A stretch of 64,000 nucleotides of DNA from Phascolarctos cinereus (taxonomy: Eukaryota > Chordata > Mammalia > Diprotodontia > Phascolarctidae), in contig NW_018344164.1 of assembly GCF_002099425.1 (NCBI RefSeq), positions 1,504,501-1,568,500 on the forward strand, written 5' to 3'. Below the pieces are notes generated by a model that did not search any database, was not told where the DNA came from, and saw nothing but the letters and a program-made list of their open reading frames with translations. This document shows, one piece after another, positions 21,690 to 34,454 of the stretch. How positions within the stretch are numbered: the first letter of the stretch is position 1; every line of letters starts with the position of its first letter. Position numbers and translations under genes: made by a program.

Positions 21690-21830
21690 TTAATATGCAA
21701 AATATTAAGTATTTAGGATACAAAGAAAAAAATAAAACTGTCCCTGCCCTCTAGGACCTTACATTCTATTGGGAGAAATACTCATGTAAATATAAATACA
21801 TTAGAGACACAGCCAGAGACTGGTTTTAGG
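21690..21830 (-). repeat. L2 LINE 3' end
   Basis: TGTCCCTGCCCTCTAGGACC and TTACATTCTATTGGGAGAAA mark the reverse L2 3' region. Confidence 0.75.
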
Positions 21831-21849
21831 CCCCTTCATAAAGACCTCT

Positions 21850-22073
21850 GGGGTGGAGAGGTAGGAGGGGGAGGGAGGAGGGGAAAGAGAAGATGGGAAG
21901 GGGAAGGAGAGGATGAGGAGGGGAAGGAGAGGATGGGGAAGGGTATGGGTGGAGGGGGGAAACAGGGAGAGGAGGAAAAGAAGGGGGATGGGGTGAGGGG
22001 GAAGAGAGGGAGGGAGGAGAGGGAAGGGAAGGAAAGTGGGAGGAAGAAGAAGAAAAGGGGAAAGGAGAGGAGA
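21850..22073. repeat. Polypurine (GGGGA/GGAGA) tract, about 220 bp
   Basis: The plus strand is almost purely G and A, with degenerate GGGGAAGGAGAGGATG-type units. The Pro/Ser-rich frames read on the minus strand are translation of this tract, not proteins. Long mirror-like purine runs of this kind can adopt triplex (H-DNA) structure. Confidence 0.9.
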
Positions 22074-23014
22074 CCACAGCCACTATTTAAAGCAGTGCTT
22101 CTTAAACTATAGGTTGTGACACTATATGGGGTCTCATGACTGAATGTGGGGGTCACAAAAATTTGGCAACAGTAAAAGTTCTGCTAAACGGGCAATGACC
22201 AAAAATTAATTCAAAATGAAACTCGTAATGAATCCAAAGTGTTTCAGGAAGCATTTGCCCACGTTGCATTGTGAAACGTCACTGTAGTCTTGGTTCTGAA
22301 CACACAACATGTACACTTTGCCCTGCACATGCTGTCACACCATACCGCACCAACAAAAGCTGCCAGAAACACCTTGGCTCAGATTTGAGCCTATTGTATG
22401 TTATGAATTGCAGAGTTTTTACTGTACATACAAAGTTTTCTGCTCTTACAGAAACATAATAACTTAATGACAGAAAATCAAGATTTTTAATATTTTCCTA
22501 CCATCATTCCTCAACATGTATCAAATTAGTATATCTTTGCATTGTATTGTGTTAGAACGTTTGATTTTAAAAATTATCTCTTTCTTTTACAGACACATAA
22601 GTGTTTAATTACAGCAAGTAAAGACAAAAGCCCTTTAGTAATATTTCTCCACCAGCACCACTGTGTGTATATGTAAGCATGAGCATCAAGTTTCAAATTA
22701 AGCATAAATGTAATTTCATAAACTAAAGCTAGTGTTTATTTGAGAAATTATTAGCAACACCTATTTATATTTTAGGACAAAAATATTTTTGGTTGCAAGT
22801 AAGTGGATACATTTAGATAGAAGTATAAATACTGATGAAAATGTAGCAGTCTTTGCTACCAGGTTGTAGTGCACCTAAATTGACAAGAAAAAGAAAATAT
22901 GTCAAATAATTTGTGCAATATAGATTTGCTTCTAATAAAGATGATGGTGTGGAAAAACCTCTTTGCTTAATTTGTAATGAAGTTTTGGCTTCAAAGAGCA
23001 TGAAACCAGCCAAA

Positions 23015-23029
23015 CTAAAATGACATCTT
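23015..23029. repeat. Target-site duplication of RPL6 retrocopy (3' side)
   Basis: CTAAAATGACATCTT is identical to 23954-23968 and lies next to a 12-T run (the retrocopy's poly-A on the minus strand). Confidence 0.95.
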
Positions 23030-23953
<924 letters not shown>

Positions 23954-23968
23954 CTAAAATGACATCTT
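23954..23968. repeat. Target-site duplication of RPL6 retrocopy (5' side)
   Basis: Second copy of CTAAAATGACATCTT. On the minus strand the insertion point reads TATT/AAGATG, close to the L1 endonuclease preference TT/AAAA. Confidence 0.95.
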
Positions 23969-25205
23969 AATACCCAGCATGCAGTATACTGCAATAAACC
24001 AAAGGAATATTTTGAATGACTTTTAAACTCTTCAAAAAAAGAAAAACAATGTTTTGAGAAATGCGTCACTATTAATAAAAAGTATTTACTTGATTCTTAT
24101 GAAACTTAATTAATTGCAAAAACTAAAAAGCTCTACACGATAAAAAGATCTCATGTTACCTGCTGCTATTAAAATGTCAGAAATAGTTTGTGGGAAAAAG
24201 TAGGGACAGAATTTGAAAAATTTCCTTGGAGAATTATACTATTTCCAAATTAGTAACAGCCAATTCCAGCAGCTCATTACCAGGATTTAGGGCAGCCAAA
24301 GTTTGCAATTCAGTTAGATGAAACAAATGCTATTTCTAATATAACACAGTTGTTACTTTATATGTTACTAGGTAAGCATACGTGAGGAATTATTGCTTTG
24401 TTATCCTTTGGAAAGGCACACGAGAGGGGAAGATACATATCTTAAAGTTGATAAATTTTTCACAAATGAAGCTTTACAGTGGAAAAATTGTGTTGGAGTC
24501 TGTATAGGCATTGCTGAAGCAACGATGGGTGAGAAAGTTGGATTTGTAGCAAAAGTTAAAGCTGGCAGAAATGAACATATCACTTTTACTCATTGCATGA
24601 TTCATCGGAAGACACTCATAGCCCAAAAAATATTACCAGAGTTAGCTATTGTACTTCGCAATACTGGCAAAACCATTCTTCATTAAAGGCTGTGCCCTTG
24701 ACAATCGTCTGTTTTCAAATCTTTGGAAAGACTCTGACTCTGACTACAAAAGCTTGTTACTACATGCAGAGGTGAGATGGCTCTGAAGAGGGTGAAGTTT
24801 AAACAGACTACTGAAATTGAGAGATGAAGTTGTTATATTTTCGACTGAGCAGAAATCCAATTTTATTAATTTTTTTCATAATGACTTAAAGCTTTCAAAA
24901 ACTGTGTTATTTGTGAGATATTTTCAAAAAACTCAATGATTTAAATAGGCTGCTTCAAGGGAAAAAAACCTGTAACATATTTATGTTAAAAGATAAAACT
25001 GAAAGTTTTACCAAAAAAGTTAACATATGGAGGAACGGGGTGGAAAATGGCTCTTTAGAAATGTTGACAGCTACAGATAATTTTATAATTGAAAATAATC
25101 TTCCCAAACATTTAATTGTAAGGGTTATAACTGATCATCTGAAGTGCTTTGAGACACAGTTTCAGAAATACTTCCCATCAAATTTTGATTTTAAAAGTTG
25201 GGTTT

Positions 25206-25349
25206 GGGGCAGCTAGGTGGTGCAGTGGATAGAGCACCGGCCCTGAATTCAGGGGGACCTGAGTTCAAATATGGCCTCAGACACACTTATTAGCTGTGTG
25301 ACCCTGAGCAAGTCACTTAACCCCATTGCCTAGCCCCCCCCAAAAAAAT
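25206..25349 (+). repeat. WSINE1/WALLSI-type SINE inserted in the hAT element
   Basis: It starts GGGGCAGCTAGGTGGTGCAG and includes GGATAGAGCACCGGCCCTGA, GTGTGACCCTGAGCAAGTCA and a CCCATTGCCTAGCC end with an A-rich tail. GTTGGGTT occurs at both flanks (25197-25204 and 25350-25357). Confidence 0.9.
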
Positions 25350-25843
25350 GTTGGGTTCATAAACCATACTCAATTGAAATCAAAAACTTCAGTTATCTGC
25401 CATTAAAAGTTCAAGAAGAATTGGATGAGTTAGCAGGGAACACAGGTTTAAAACTTGAGTTTCCTACAAAATCAGTAAATTAATTTTGGCTTGGGATTAG
25501 GACAGAATTTCCAACAATTTCTGAAATGGCTGTAAACATACCTCTGCCATTTTGTGACCACATACTTATGTGAAGTGATGTTCTCAGTATTGATGATTAC
25601 AAAATCAAAATATTGATCAACTCTGAAAAATGTTGAAGATGCTTTATGTCCTGCAGTATCAAATATTCTGCCAAGATTTAATTCTTTATATAAAAATAAA
25701 CAAGTACAGCCATCTCATTAGTATACAAATTTGCTTTCTTCTATAATAAATTGTAAAATATATATACTAAATAATTATTTTAAAGTAAATTTCTTTATGA
25801 TTTATTATCAGTAAATATTTGATTTGTATACCTATTTTATATA

Positions 25844-25913
25844 CCCTTCCCTTCCCTTCCCTTCCCTTCCCTTCCTTTCCCTTCCCTTCCCTTCCCTTCC
25901 CTTCCCTTCCCTT
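25844..25913. repeat. (CTTCC)n microsatellite
   Basis: About 14 tandem CCCTT units with one variant, near the 3' end of the hAT element. Confidence 0.97.
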
Positions 25914-26229
25914 GGGGTTGTGTAAAAATTTCTCGGGTGAGAAGGGGTTGCAAGTAGAAAAAGTTTAAGAAGAGATTTAGAGTAGAAAGTTCTTGGCTCC
26001 ACCACTTAACCACATGATAATGAAAAATCTCTCTGAACCTTAGATGACTTGTTTATAAAATAGGGATAAGGTTTTGTGTCATTTATCTTATAAGTACGTA
26101 AAGCCTTTTTAACTGCAAAATTCATTAAGACTAGTTTCTTAAACAGTGGGACTTTTACCCAAAGGAAGTGAAGGTAATACTCTATAAACTCAGAAATATC
26201 CTTACCAGCTTTAAAATGAGAAGGGGAAG

Positions 26230-26487
26230 GGAACAAGCATTTATTAAGCACCTTCTATGTGGCAGACACTGAGCTAAGTTCTTTACAAATATTATCTCAT
26301 CTGATCCTCACAACAACTCTGGGAGGTAGGTACTATCATGATCCCATTGTGTAGTTGCAGAAACTGAAGTAGACCATCACTTCCTCAAAGTCACAGAGTA
26401 AGTAAATATCTGAGGCTGAATTTGAACTCAGATCTTCCTAACTCTAGACCCAGTGCTCTACTCATTGTGCAACCTAGCTGCCTCCAG
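26230..26487 (-). repeat. Extended MIR/core-SINE, near full length
   Basis: ATTTATTAAGCACCTTCTAT, TCATCTGATCCTCACAACAA, AGTCACAGAGTAAGTAAATA, CTAGACCCAGTGCTCTACTC and CAACCTAGCTGCC, tail to head. Confidence 0.85.
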
Positions 26488-26514
26488 ACGGTTTTTGGTA
26501 CAGACGCCACAGAT

Positions 26515-26730
26515 AACAGGCAGGATGATGGACTGGCTAGAGAGCTGGCCACAGGGACAGGAAAGACTTGGTTCGACTTCTGTGTCTGACCACGAGCAAG
26601 TCAGCCCGTCATCATTGTGAGCGCCTCCCTAAGATTGTAAGTTACAGACAAGTTGCTGATATTCATCGCTGGAGGGAGTTTCCACGCTATGAGCTCCCCA
26701 TATGGATAAAATCATGAGTCCAAACCAAAA
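26515..26730 (+). repeat. Marsupial core-SINE, third copy of the 2905 subfamily
   Basis: GATGGACTGGCTAGAGAGCT is the head; CGAGCAAGTCAGCCCG the core; the tail has CCTAAGATTGTAAGTTACAG and CGCTGGAGGGAGTTTCC. Confidence 0.75.
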
Positions 26731-27149
26731 CAAACAAAATCCACAATGAACAAAAACTACGGTTGCCGTATGGAAGTGAAACAAGTAAATAGGGGAGTCA
26801 TTTGAATAATGGGTCTTAACAAGATTAATGGTGCCCCCAATATCCCTACATAGTGTAGAGTGATGCCAATCTCTGACACTTGAGCTCTCCCTGAAAAATT
26901 CAATTCTTGTGCCAAACTTTTAAGTCCTAAATCATCTTTGATTTTAAGACATACTGAGGAGGAAAATTAATTAGGTTTTCCTAATTTTTCTTTTGGCAGG
27001 GAAGTGAAATAATTTGCTTCAAAGAGCCTCTTTGATCATCAGTTTATTTGATCCTAACTCTAAGAACATCAGCTCTAACAAAGAGCAACTTAATTCTGAA
27101 TCCTCTACATAAGTGCAGCCAGCAGCCCGGTCAGTGGGTTGGATTAGAG
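26731..27149. other. Repeat-free interval
   Basis: Unassigned AT-rich sequence with several TTAATTAG/CTAATTT motifs near 26960-26990. No gene seen. Confidence 0.35.
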
Positions 27150-27270
27150 GTTTAAAAGCTGCTGCCGACCTTGGGAAAGTCACAGCTCCTTCTGGGTATC
27201 AGTTCCCTCATCTGTAAAATGGGGGGTGATAATGCCAGTTGCCACAGTAGTGTGGTGTAAAGAAACTGAG
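27150..27270 (+). repeat. MIR SINE 3' half
   Basis: CCTTGGGAAAGTCACAGCTC and TTCCCTCATCTGTAAAATGG. Confidence 0.7.
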
Positions 27271-27379
27271 AAAAATCTTCAAATCTCTCAGGGAACTCTG
27301 CTGAGAGCAGAAACTCCTACAGCAGAAACTCCCTCCTTTGAGGAAGATTGTGACCTCCTTTGATTTAGCTCAGATCCCT

Positions 27380-27610
27380 GATCATAGAATCTCAGAGCTG
27401 GAAGGAACCCCTCAGAGGCCATGTAGCTCAAGTGTATAGCAGACAAAGAATTTTCTGTACATCTAACACTCCTGGCTATCCAGTGTTTGCTTGAAGAGCT
27501 TCTTGAGGGCAAACCACTACTTCCTGAGGCAGCCCAATCCACTTTTGGACAGCTGTGAAGGTCAGCAAGTTCTTTCTTCCATCAAGCCTAAAAGTACCTT
27601 GCTGAAAATT
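27380..27610 (-). repeat. CR1/L3 LINE 3' portion
   Basis: ATAGAATCTCAGAGCTGGAA, GTTTGCTTGAAGAGCTTCTT and TGAGGCAGCCCAATCCACTT follow the reverse CR1/L3 order. Confidence 0.85.
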
Positions 27611-27679
27611 CATAGTCTCTAAACATATTTTATAAATATTGTCCCCACCTTACCAGGTTGTGGTCCCTTACAGGAAGTG

Positions 27680-27875
27680 CAATCAGTGCAAGGGAAACAA
27701 CACTGAACTTGGAGTCAGAGGAGAGGAGCAAAATCCCAGCTCTGCCACTGACTGACTATTCCTATATACATGGGCAAATCACTTTCCTGCTCTGGGATTC
27801 AGTTTCCTTATCTGTGAAATGAGGGTATCAAATTATGTGACTTCTAAGGTCCCTTCTAATTTAAAAATTATGACG
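27680..27875 (+). repeat. MIR SINE
   Basis: AACTTGGAGTCAGAGGAGAG, CCAGCTCTGCCACTGACTGA, CAGTTTCCTTATCTGTGAAA and CTTCTAAGGTCCCTTCTAAT. Confidence 0.85.
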
Positions 27876-27892
27876 TCTGTCAGGTTGGGTGC

Positions 27893-27986
27893 TTGCTCTC
27901 TCCCTCCCTCCTTCCCTTTCCCTCTCCTCCGCCCCCAACACCCACAGACACACCCCCCCATACACCCCCCCACCCACCCCCCACAC
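27893..27986. repeat. Pyrimidine/C-rich low-complexity tract
   Basis: CTCTCCCTCCCTCC followed by CACCC/CCCCCA runs. The Gly-rich minus-strand frame here is an artefact of it. Confidence 0.9.
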
Positions 27987-29114
27987 AAGTGTGAATCACT
28001 TTTGTTTTAGGAGGGACTGAGGTCTCATCCACACAAGGAAGTGAAGGAAGGGATGGTAAGTAGTAAGGTGTTCTATGAAACACATCAGGTAAGTGACTTG
28101 GCCAGAGACACAGCGTAAGTAATCAGAGGAGGGGAAAAGTAAAGACTATCTAAAAAACAAGGGCTTCCCCTGTTATGTGTCCTAGACCTTTTAGATGGTC
28201 AGTCTAGGGAAGCCTATACCCTTGCTTCTCAGAAAATTATTTTTAAATGCAAAAACTCCAATGCCCAGGATTCCAAAGGAAACTAATTCTATTGAAGCAC
28301 TGTTATTTAAAAGAAAAAAAATCACACCCCAGATTAACAACCCCTGGCATAAATAGTTATGATGAAAATATTTATTGTAACAGCCATGACTGGTATGTCT
28401 TTGTGCTTTTAATTTCCACAAAATTATAAAAGAATTAATTTTGCCAATGAACATAATGAACTTTTCAAATACCTTCTTTGAGGCCGAGTTAACAACATAC
28501 AGTTCTTAGGGTGCTCTCAGTCTAGTTCTCCCTGGGCATCCTTGTAAACTCCCCATTGGGGTGTAGCTTAGCAACTGCATGACCAAGAGGCATTTCCTCT
28601 TGGCCTTGGTTGCATTTTTTTCAACCCAATAAATCAATTTAAAACACATCTTGACCCCCATCCCACATCATTTTAATGGGAAAAGGAGAGAAGTCCAAAA
28701 CAACTAATTCAATTGTTTTTTCAGGCTTCACTCTTTAAATGTTGCCCCAGACTATGTCTGACCCCTTGGACTCACTGGGGGAAAAAAATTAAGGCAGCAA
28801 AACATAGCAGGAAAACCATTCCTGCTGCAAGACCTGGGAAGATTTAATTGCCATCATCCCCAAGGGAAACTACACAGAGCAAAGTACCAAGAGAGTCAGA
28901 AGTAGAAGAGAGAGAAAAAGAGAAATTGTTTCTTTTTAAGAATCAACATTTCCACAAAACACTTAAAACTCTTAAGGGGGGAACGCATATAGAAACATCA
29001 CAAAAAATATAAATATTTGCAAGAATAACAATAGTTTCCATTTATAAATATATTGATGGCTCTACATAGCATTATGATTTATATATTTATAGATTAATGA
29101 AATGGCGGAATGAA
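27987..29114. other. No recognised repeat; candidate single-copy DNA
   Basis: The section at 28440-28990 is the cleanest. No coding exon is supported. Confidence 0.35.
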
Positions 29115-29260
29115 AAAAAGCAATTCAGTGTTTATTATGTGCCAACCACCATGTTAAAAGCAAGGAATAGAAATTCAAACAAAAAGTAAAAAGTTCCTCT
29201 CCTCAATGAACTTCTATTCTGGAAGAGGAAATCATTACATATAGGAGAGAGGTAGCCAGG
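29115..29260 (-). repeat. L2 LINE 3' end
   Basis: GTGTTTATTATGTGCCAACC and TCCTCTCCTCAATGAACTTC. Confidence 0.65.
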
Positions 29261-29639
29261 GAGGGATATCTTAGTTTAGAAAGTCACAGGGAAGACAAGT
29301 GAAACCACAGAAGAGAAGACTGACATATCCTTTCCAGTAGCAATGGATAGCAGTATTGATTTGACTGAGTTTCCAGAGATGGAAAAACGAGGGGATGCAT
29401 AAGGTCAATGGTAAGGCAGGTGAAAAAGATAGCTGGCCAGCATGTGAAGTAAAGCATGGCTAGGGCCATTAGATAGAGAGTGCCATGGAGCATATTCGTC
29501 AACCCCCATAGTGAGGGTCCCTGGGCAGGGGTCACAGAGTTCCTAGTGTGAAGTTACCCAGAGTATGCTCTTTGGTCCAATGGGCACAGTAGCAGGAAAT
29601 ATGGTTAGAAGATGGCCAGGATAAACCCATAGAGCGACA
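29261..29639. other. No recognised feature
   Basis: Two minus-strand frames lie here without resemblance to known families. Confidence 0.35.
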
Positions 29640-29790
29640 GTTTTTAAAGTGGTTCCCTCACAACCCAAGGAGGTAGGTGGGATACGTATCATCCCCATTC
29701 TGTAGATGAGAAAACCCAGCAAAGATAAAAGGATTTGCACAGCAAGCAAGAGGCAGTCGGGCCTTCAGCCTTTGTCATTTGACTCTCGCT
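29640..29790 (-). repeat. MIR SINE fragment
   Basis: CCTCACAACCCAAGGAGGTA and CCCCATTCTGTAGATGAGAA, then a degenerate CAAGAGGCAGTCGGGCC block. Confidence 0.6.
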
Positions 29791-29859
29791 TTTTTTTTTC
29801 TGTCTTAACTGTTCTCTCTCAGGACTCATGGCTCCCCACTTCTATTAAAGAATCAGTAA

Positions 29860-29975
29860 CATGGAAGCACCTTGAGGGGAGGCACTGTTTCCTTTTTGTC
29901 TTTGTTCCCCCAGTGCCCAGGCCACAAAAAGTGCTACAAGATGCTTGTTGAGTTACATTGAATTGAAATGAATTC
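29860..29975 (+). repeat. L2 LINE 3' end
   Basis: AGCACCTTGAGGGGAGGCAC, CCCAGTGCCCAGGCCACAAA and GATGCTTGTTGAGTT. Confidence 0.65.
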
Positions 29976-30004
29976 ACAAACACTAATGAATAAGAAGCAG
30001 TCAC

Positions 30005-30235
30005 CCCAAGGAAAGTACAGGGACTTGGAGTCAAGCTACCAAGATTGGAATCCCAATTCTGATGCTTATTCCCCGTAAACAGGTAAAATTCCCTTTGATT
30101 CCTAGACTGTCAGATTAGCTCGTATGTGAAACAGAGATAATAATGCTTTACTTCCTACTCAATGTGGCACTATGAGGAAAGCACTTGCAAACCTTCCAGC
30201 TTTATTGAAATAGGAGCAATTATTATAACTAGACA
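30005..30235 (+). repeat. Extended MIR/core-SINE, diverged
   Basis: GACTTGGAGTCAAGCTACCA, TGGAATCCCAATTCTGATGC and AAAGCACTTGCAAACCTTCC. Confidence 0.6.
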
Positions 30236-30244
30236 GGTAAAGAG

Positions 30245-30425
30245 CCCTGCCTGCCTCTCTCCTTCTCCCTAACCCATTCTGTCCATCTCCGTCTCTCCTT
30301 CCTCTCCTTCTCTCTCTTCCTTTCTTCTTCTCAATGTCCTTCTCCTCCCTTCTGTGTTGTCCCTCTCTCCCCCCTGCTCATCTCTCTCCTTCTTTCTCTG
30401 TCTCTTTGCCCTTCTTCCTTTTATT
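30245..30425. repeat. Polypyrimidine (CTT/CTCC) tract
   Basis: Degenerate CTCTCC/CTTCT repeats over about 180 bp. Confidence 0.9.
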
Positions 30426-30799
30426 TTCTTTTTTGCTCTGGAGAGCACAGGGCAAGTGGTGTTTCCCCCTTTTCTGATTCCATTTTTCCAATAGCTTTAC
30501 CCCTTTATCTCAAGAAGGATCAGTAAGTCTCTGACCTTCCTACTGTTGTTGATTAAGGCTAGGTTTAAGTAAACTAAGAGACATTTGTTCTCTGGAACGG
30601 ACCTCCTGGTCCATCAGATCTGTCCAGGCAATCCAATCAGGAAGTTGTAAACTCTGAATGGCTCATCTGAGTATTTATCTTAAGGGTGGGAAGAGGCAGG
30701 AGGATTAGGAATAAGCAGTAGAAACTTGTCTTTTCCATTGGAAAATGTCAGTACTTATGCCTTTAAAGTAACCCCAATTGGGTCAGGAAAATGAACACA
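30426..30799. other. No recognised feature
   Basis: Mixed sequence between the pyrimidine tract and an L3 relic. Confidence 0.4.
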
Positions 30800-31220
30800 G
30801 AATCACAGAATTTTAGAATTTCAGAGTTAGAAGGGGTTAGACATCTAGTCAAATCCGTATCTGGAAAGAATATCAACTGCCAAAGAGAGGTTGACCAGCC
30901 TCTGCTGAAGGCCTCCAATTAAAGGGAACCTACCGCCTCTTAAAGCAGCCCATTCCTCAGGACAGTTTTAATTGCCTAAAATCAAGTTATGATTGCTTCC
31001 TTGTATCTTCTACCTCTAGACCCCCTGGGGCCAAACAGAATAAATCCAGTATCTCTTCCACTGGAGAGCCTTTAAGATACTTAAAGAGAGTTAATATGGC
31101 TTTCTCTTTTTTTCTGAGATGCTTCTGTTAATTCTGTCAGAGAATTCTGCTTGTTCTCATGTCTTCTGCAGGCTAACCGTATCAATTGGGACCATGTCCC
31201 TGACTCTCAACCTGTTCCCA
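30800..31220 (-). repeat. CR1/L3 LINE 3' portion (about 420 bp)
   Basis: TTTCAGAGTTAGAAGGGGTT, TTGACCAGCCTCTGCTGAAG, AAGCAGCCCATTCCTCAGGA and GCCTTTAAGATACTTAAAGA follow the reverse CR1/L3 3' region over a long span. Confidence 0.85.
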
Positions 31221-31324
31221 AATCCTAAGTATTTTGTTTCTGTATTTTGAGTCATTATTAACTATGGCACAAGGACGATACATCATTTAACATGCATGAG
31301 CAAACCTAGGCACCCTTCTTATGT

Positions 31325-31470
31325 TTTTTTAAATTTTATTTTATTCCGAACTTAATGAAACAAGCAATTCGATAACACAGTGGAGTAGGGCAGAAAAGAT
31401 GATTGTACATGAAACTACAAATCTATTACATACAACTTGCTGTTTCTTTTATATAAGATCTTCATCTAGG
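31325..31470. repeat. Probable interspersed repeat, family not named
   Basis: TTATTTTATTCCGAACTTAA, AACACAGTGGAGTAGGGCAG and ACAAATCTATTACATACAAC look like a marsupial repeat I have seen before but cannot assign. Confidence 0.3.
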
Positions 31471-32532
31471 TCAAGTTAGGTCAGCCTAGCATAGCATAGG
31501 TCTAGGCAAGGTACAACAAAGAACGGAAACAAATCAAATGCCTGTTTTCTGCAGTGTGAAGCTTTATTATTCATACTACCAGGCACTCATCAGCCAGCTG
31601 TAAATTTTCCATTTTGAAGAAGAAAATGAGAAATGAAAAAGTCTGCTACCACTTTTGTTTTGGGGTCAGCTCGTAGAGAGATCTATAGGATTTTTGTGAA
31701 CTGAGATTTAGTGCATCCTCATTAAACGTACTCTCCGATAGCTCTGTCTTAGCCATTTTTTCTCTTCAACATGGTATCTTCCAGATGCTGCCAATTACTG
31801 CTTCTTATATTGTTTTCTGGGGGAATATTAAATTCAGGTCCTTTTATCCCATGCCTAAGGCCAACACTGTAACAGTCGATCTTCGTAATTCAAACATGTC
31901 TGATATCTTAGATTCAATTGCCCTGTTTAAGACCTACATTTAATGAAGAACTGGTCGACGTGAGGTTTAATAGATAAAGCGGAATTGCTCCATCTTAGAA
32001 ATCTCTCTTCACTGAAGTTGAATCGCCACGAATATTACCAACTCGCACTTATAGACTGAGGTTTCTGCCATTTGCATTGCCCCCTGATGCTATCTTAAGG
32101 CTACAAAAAGTCTAGCTTAGGTTTGTTCCCCTGCCATCCAAGACTGGCTGCCTGGTGAAGAAGAAAAGCAGCAGGAGCTCAGAAAAGTGGAGAAAGGGGG
32201 AGGCTCTTCAGCGAGGTAAAAACTTGATTTCCCTTGTATTCTTTGCTGGTGAGCCAGGATGCGGAATTAACCCATTTCTGAAAATACCAACATGGCTCTT
32301 TTTTTCCACGTTGAAACAAGCTGCTGAAGATGAAGAGGCAAAAATAGTCATATACCTCTGCTGAAAAGCAACCCTAGGAAGCAGGAAAACAGGCTACAAT
32401 GGAGATGAGGGCATGGGCTCTTGACTTTGTATGATAGCAAATACATGCCGATTGATAACATTAATGAAAAGGGAGAAATTCGATGATGGCAACTAATTAT
32501 TCAATTCTATTCTATTTAATGAACATTTATTT
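31471..32532. other. Repeat-free interval
   Basis: About 1 kb without a nameable repeat. A 69-codon frame at 32155-32364 begins MKKKSSRSSEKWRKGEALQR; no family match or splice context is seen. Confidence 0.35.
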
Positions 32533-32795
32533 CTGAGTCAGCTAAGCAGCTCAGTGGATTTAGCACTGGACCTGGAGTCAGGAAGACCTGAGTTCAAATC
32601 CAGCCTCGGATACTTACTAGCTATATGACCCTGGGCAAATCACTTTACCTCTATTTCCATTTCCTCATCTGTAAAACAGGGATAACAATAGCATGTATCT
32701 CCCAGGGTTGTTGTGAGGATAAAGAGCGATAATATTTGTAAAGGTTTTTCGTATAAACATTATCAATTAATGTTGTTATTAATTATTAAGCACCT
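32533..32795 (+). repeat. Extended MIR/core-SINE, full length
   Basis: AGCACTGGACCTGGAGTCAG, GACCTGAGTTCAAATCCAGC, TATATGACCCTGGGCAAATC, CATTTCCTCATCTGTAAAAC and GGGTTGTTGTGAGGATAAAG. Confidence 0.9.
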
Positions 32796-32799
32796 AGTG

Positions 32800-33520
32800 A
32801 GGTAGATAAAACTTATTAAGTGCTATGTTTCAATCACCATACTAAATGCTTCAGATACAAATAGAAGCAAAACAAAAAAAACAATGTCCTCACATTTCAG
32901 TAAGAGACATAACACATACAGGGAAGCTGGAAGGGGGTGTAAAGTTAGGCATGTGTCAGCTTGGTCCAGAAAGAGGGTGGAGACTCGGTTGTAGGTAAGA
33001 TGAGGCAAAAGCTTATCTGTCAGAGACAATGGTCACTCCAAGGGCAAAGTCTAAGTTGCCAATGAGGAAGAGGCAGGGATGAAGGATGGAGTGGAAACAT
33101 TAGAGTCTGGAGCTGATATTCAGGAAGCAGGGAACCTGCTATATACGAGGCATTTTGCCAAGTCTTTAGAATACAAAGACAAAAATCAAACAGTCTCTGC
33201 CCTAAAGGAGCTTGCCTTCTACTCGAGAGTTATGCATGCATAGATGAATAAATATGAAGTTTATACAAAGTAATTTCCAGAGGGAGAAAGCAATAACACC
33301 TAGGGATGGCAAGGGGTTGGGGTTGAGGGGAGAATCATCAAAAATTTCCTGTAGAAGGAGTCCCTTGAGAAATGCTTTAAAGGAAGTTAGGAATTCTAAG
33401 AGGCAGACGTAAGAAGAAGAGGTATATTTCAAACATGGGTAACCACTTGTACAAAGGCCTAGAGAAAAAAAGCAGAATGTGGTATACAGAGAACAGTAAG
33501 CACTTTTACTGGAACTGAGA
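32800..33520 (-). repeat. Two L2 LINE relics in the same orientation
   Basis: The first (about 32800-33000) has AAACTTATTAAGTGCTATGT. The second (about 33110-33520) has CTGCTATATACGAGGCATTT, CTCTGCCCTAAAGGAGCTTG and CCTGTAGAAGGAGTCCCTTG. Confidence 0.7.
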
Positions 33521-33534
33521 ATGCATGAAAAAAA

Positions 33535-33665
33535 TCATGGGATCATACAGAGCTTTAGAAGTCATCAATCCAATCCACTCATATTTTAGAGATGAGCAAA
33601 CTGAGACCAAGAGTGTACTAAGTGATTTGCCCAGGATCACAGTGCTTATACATATAATTTAAAGA
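33535..33665 (-). repeat. MIR-type SINE fragment
   Basis: GAAGTCATCAATCCAATCCA, GATGAGCAAACTGAGACCAA and GATTTGCCCAGGATCACAG. Confidence 0.7.
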
Positions 33666-34454
33666 CACTATGTCCTGCCTTTCAGCCCAAAACTCCATGG
33701 ATGCTGCCTTTCTTGGACAGGCAGGTAAGGAGAGTCAGTAGTGGCAGAGCTTGAATGGTGATCTCTTGGGATCAGACCATCCAATCCTATGAATAATTTC
33801 ACATCTATGATACTACATATGCTGGAGAGATTTAGGACGACATAAGATAGAGCCAGCAAACTCTATTCTACTGATGAGACTCAAGAGGAATGCAGTTAAC
33901 AGTGGTAGGGTGGTCTACCACTGCCATGATTAGCCAGTCTGACCCAATTGCTGCCCTCAATAGATCTCGGGTCTGGCAAATGCTAGTGAAGTTTAAGTGG
34001 TCAAAGAAGTTTACCAGAATCTTGAAGCCTGTTCATGATTGAATATGATTGACATTGATAGTTGTTTTCTGGCTCACTTCCCATCATGACCAAACATGGA
34101 CCAAGAGCTACGTTCTACTCAGAACACTCCATCACATAAATGTGGTTGCACTTCCAAGATCCTGACTTCCCTGCTGTGACTCTAACCTCCTGACCTGTCA
34201 ATTCTCCCATTCCCAAGGACTCTGTTCCACCATTATGACCAGCTATGCCCATCCCATGTCAGTCGGTCTATTAGCCCATTTTTAATTTTCTTCAATTCTG
34301 TATCCGCCTATATCTCATAACTGGCTGATTCACACTTGCCTTCACCATCACCCAGGACTTCATTGCCTCCTTGACCTTCTCCTGAACCCACCTTACCAAT
34401 CTCAATCATACCCTTCCTTTGCTTTCTTCATTGCCACAGGAGGCATAACCAAAG
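33666..34454. other. No recognised feature
   Basis: Mixed sequence, locally CT-rich from 34150. Short frames only. Confidence 0.4.

Noticed and set aside
21826-22156. Pro/Ser/Phe-rich minus-strand frames of 85-106 codons
   Set aside because: They are translation of a polypurine tract; the amino-acid repetition mirrors the DNA repeat and no start context or family match exists.
24393-24686. Possible domesticated ZBED-like gene
   Set aside because: It is a 97-codon fragment of a transposase that is broken before and after it; no sign of selection or splice sites.
25844-25913. CRISPR-like array
   Set aside because: It is a pure 5-bp microsatellite with no spacers, in a mammalian genome.
32155-32364. 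Lys-rich 69-codon frame as a small gene or exon
   Set aside because: There is no recognisable family, no splice-site support and no neighbouring exon; kept only as part of an unassigned interval.
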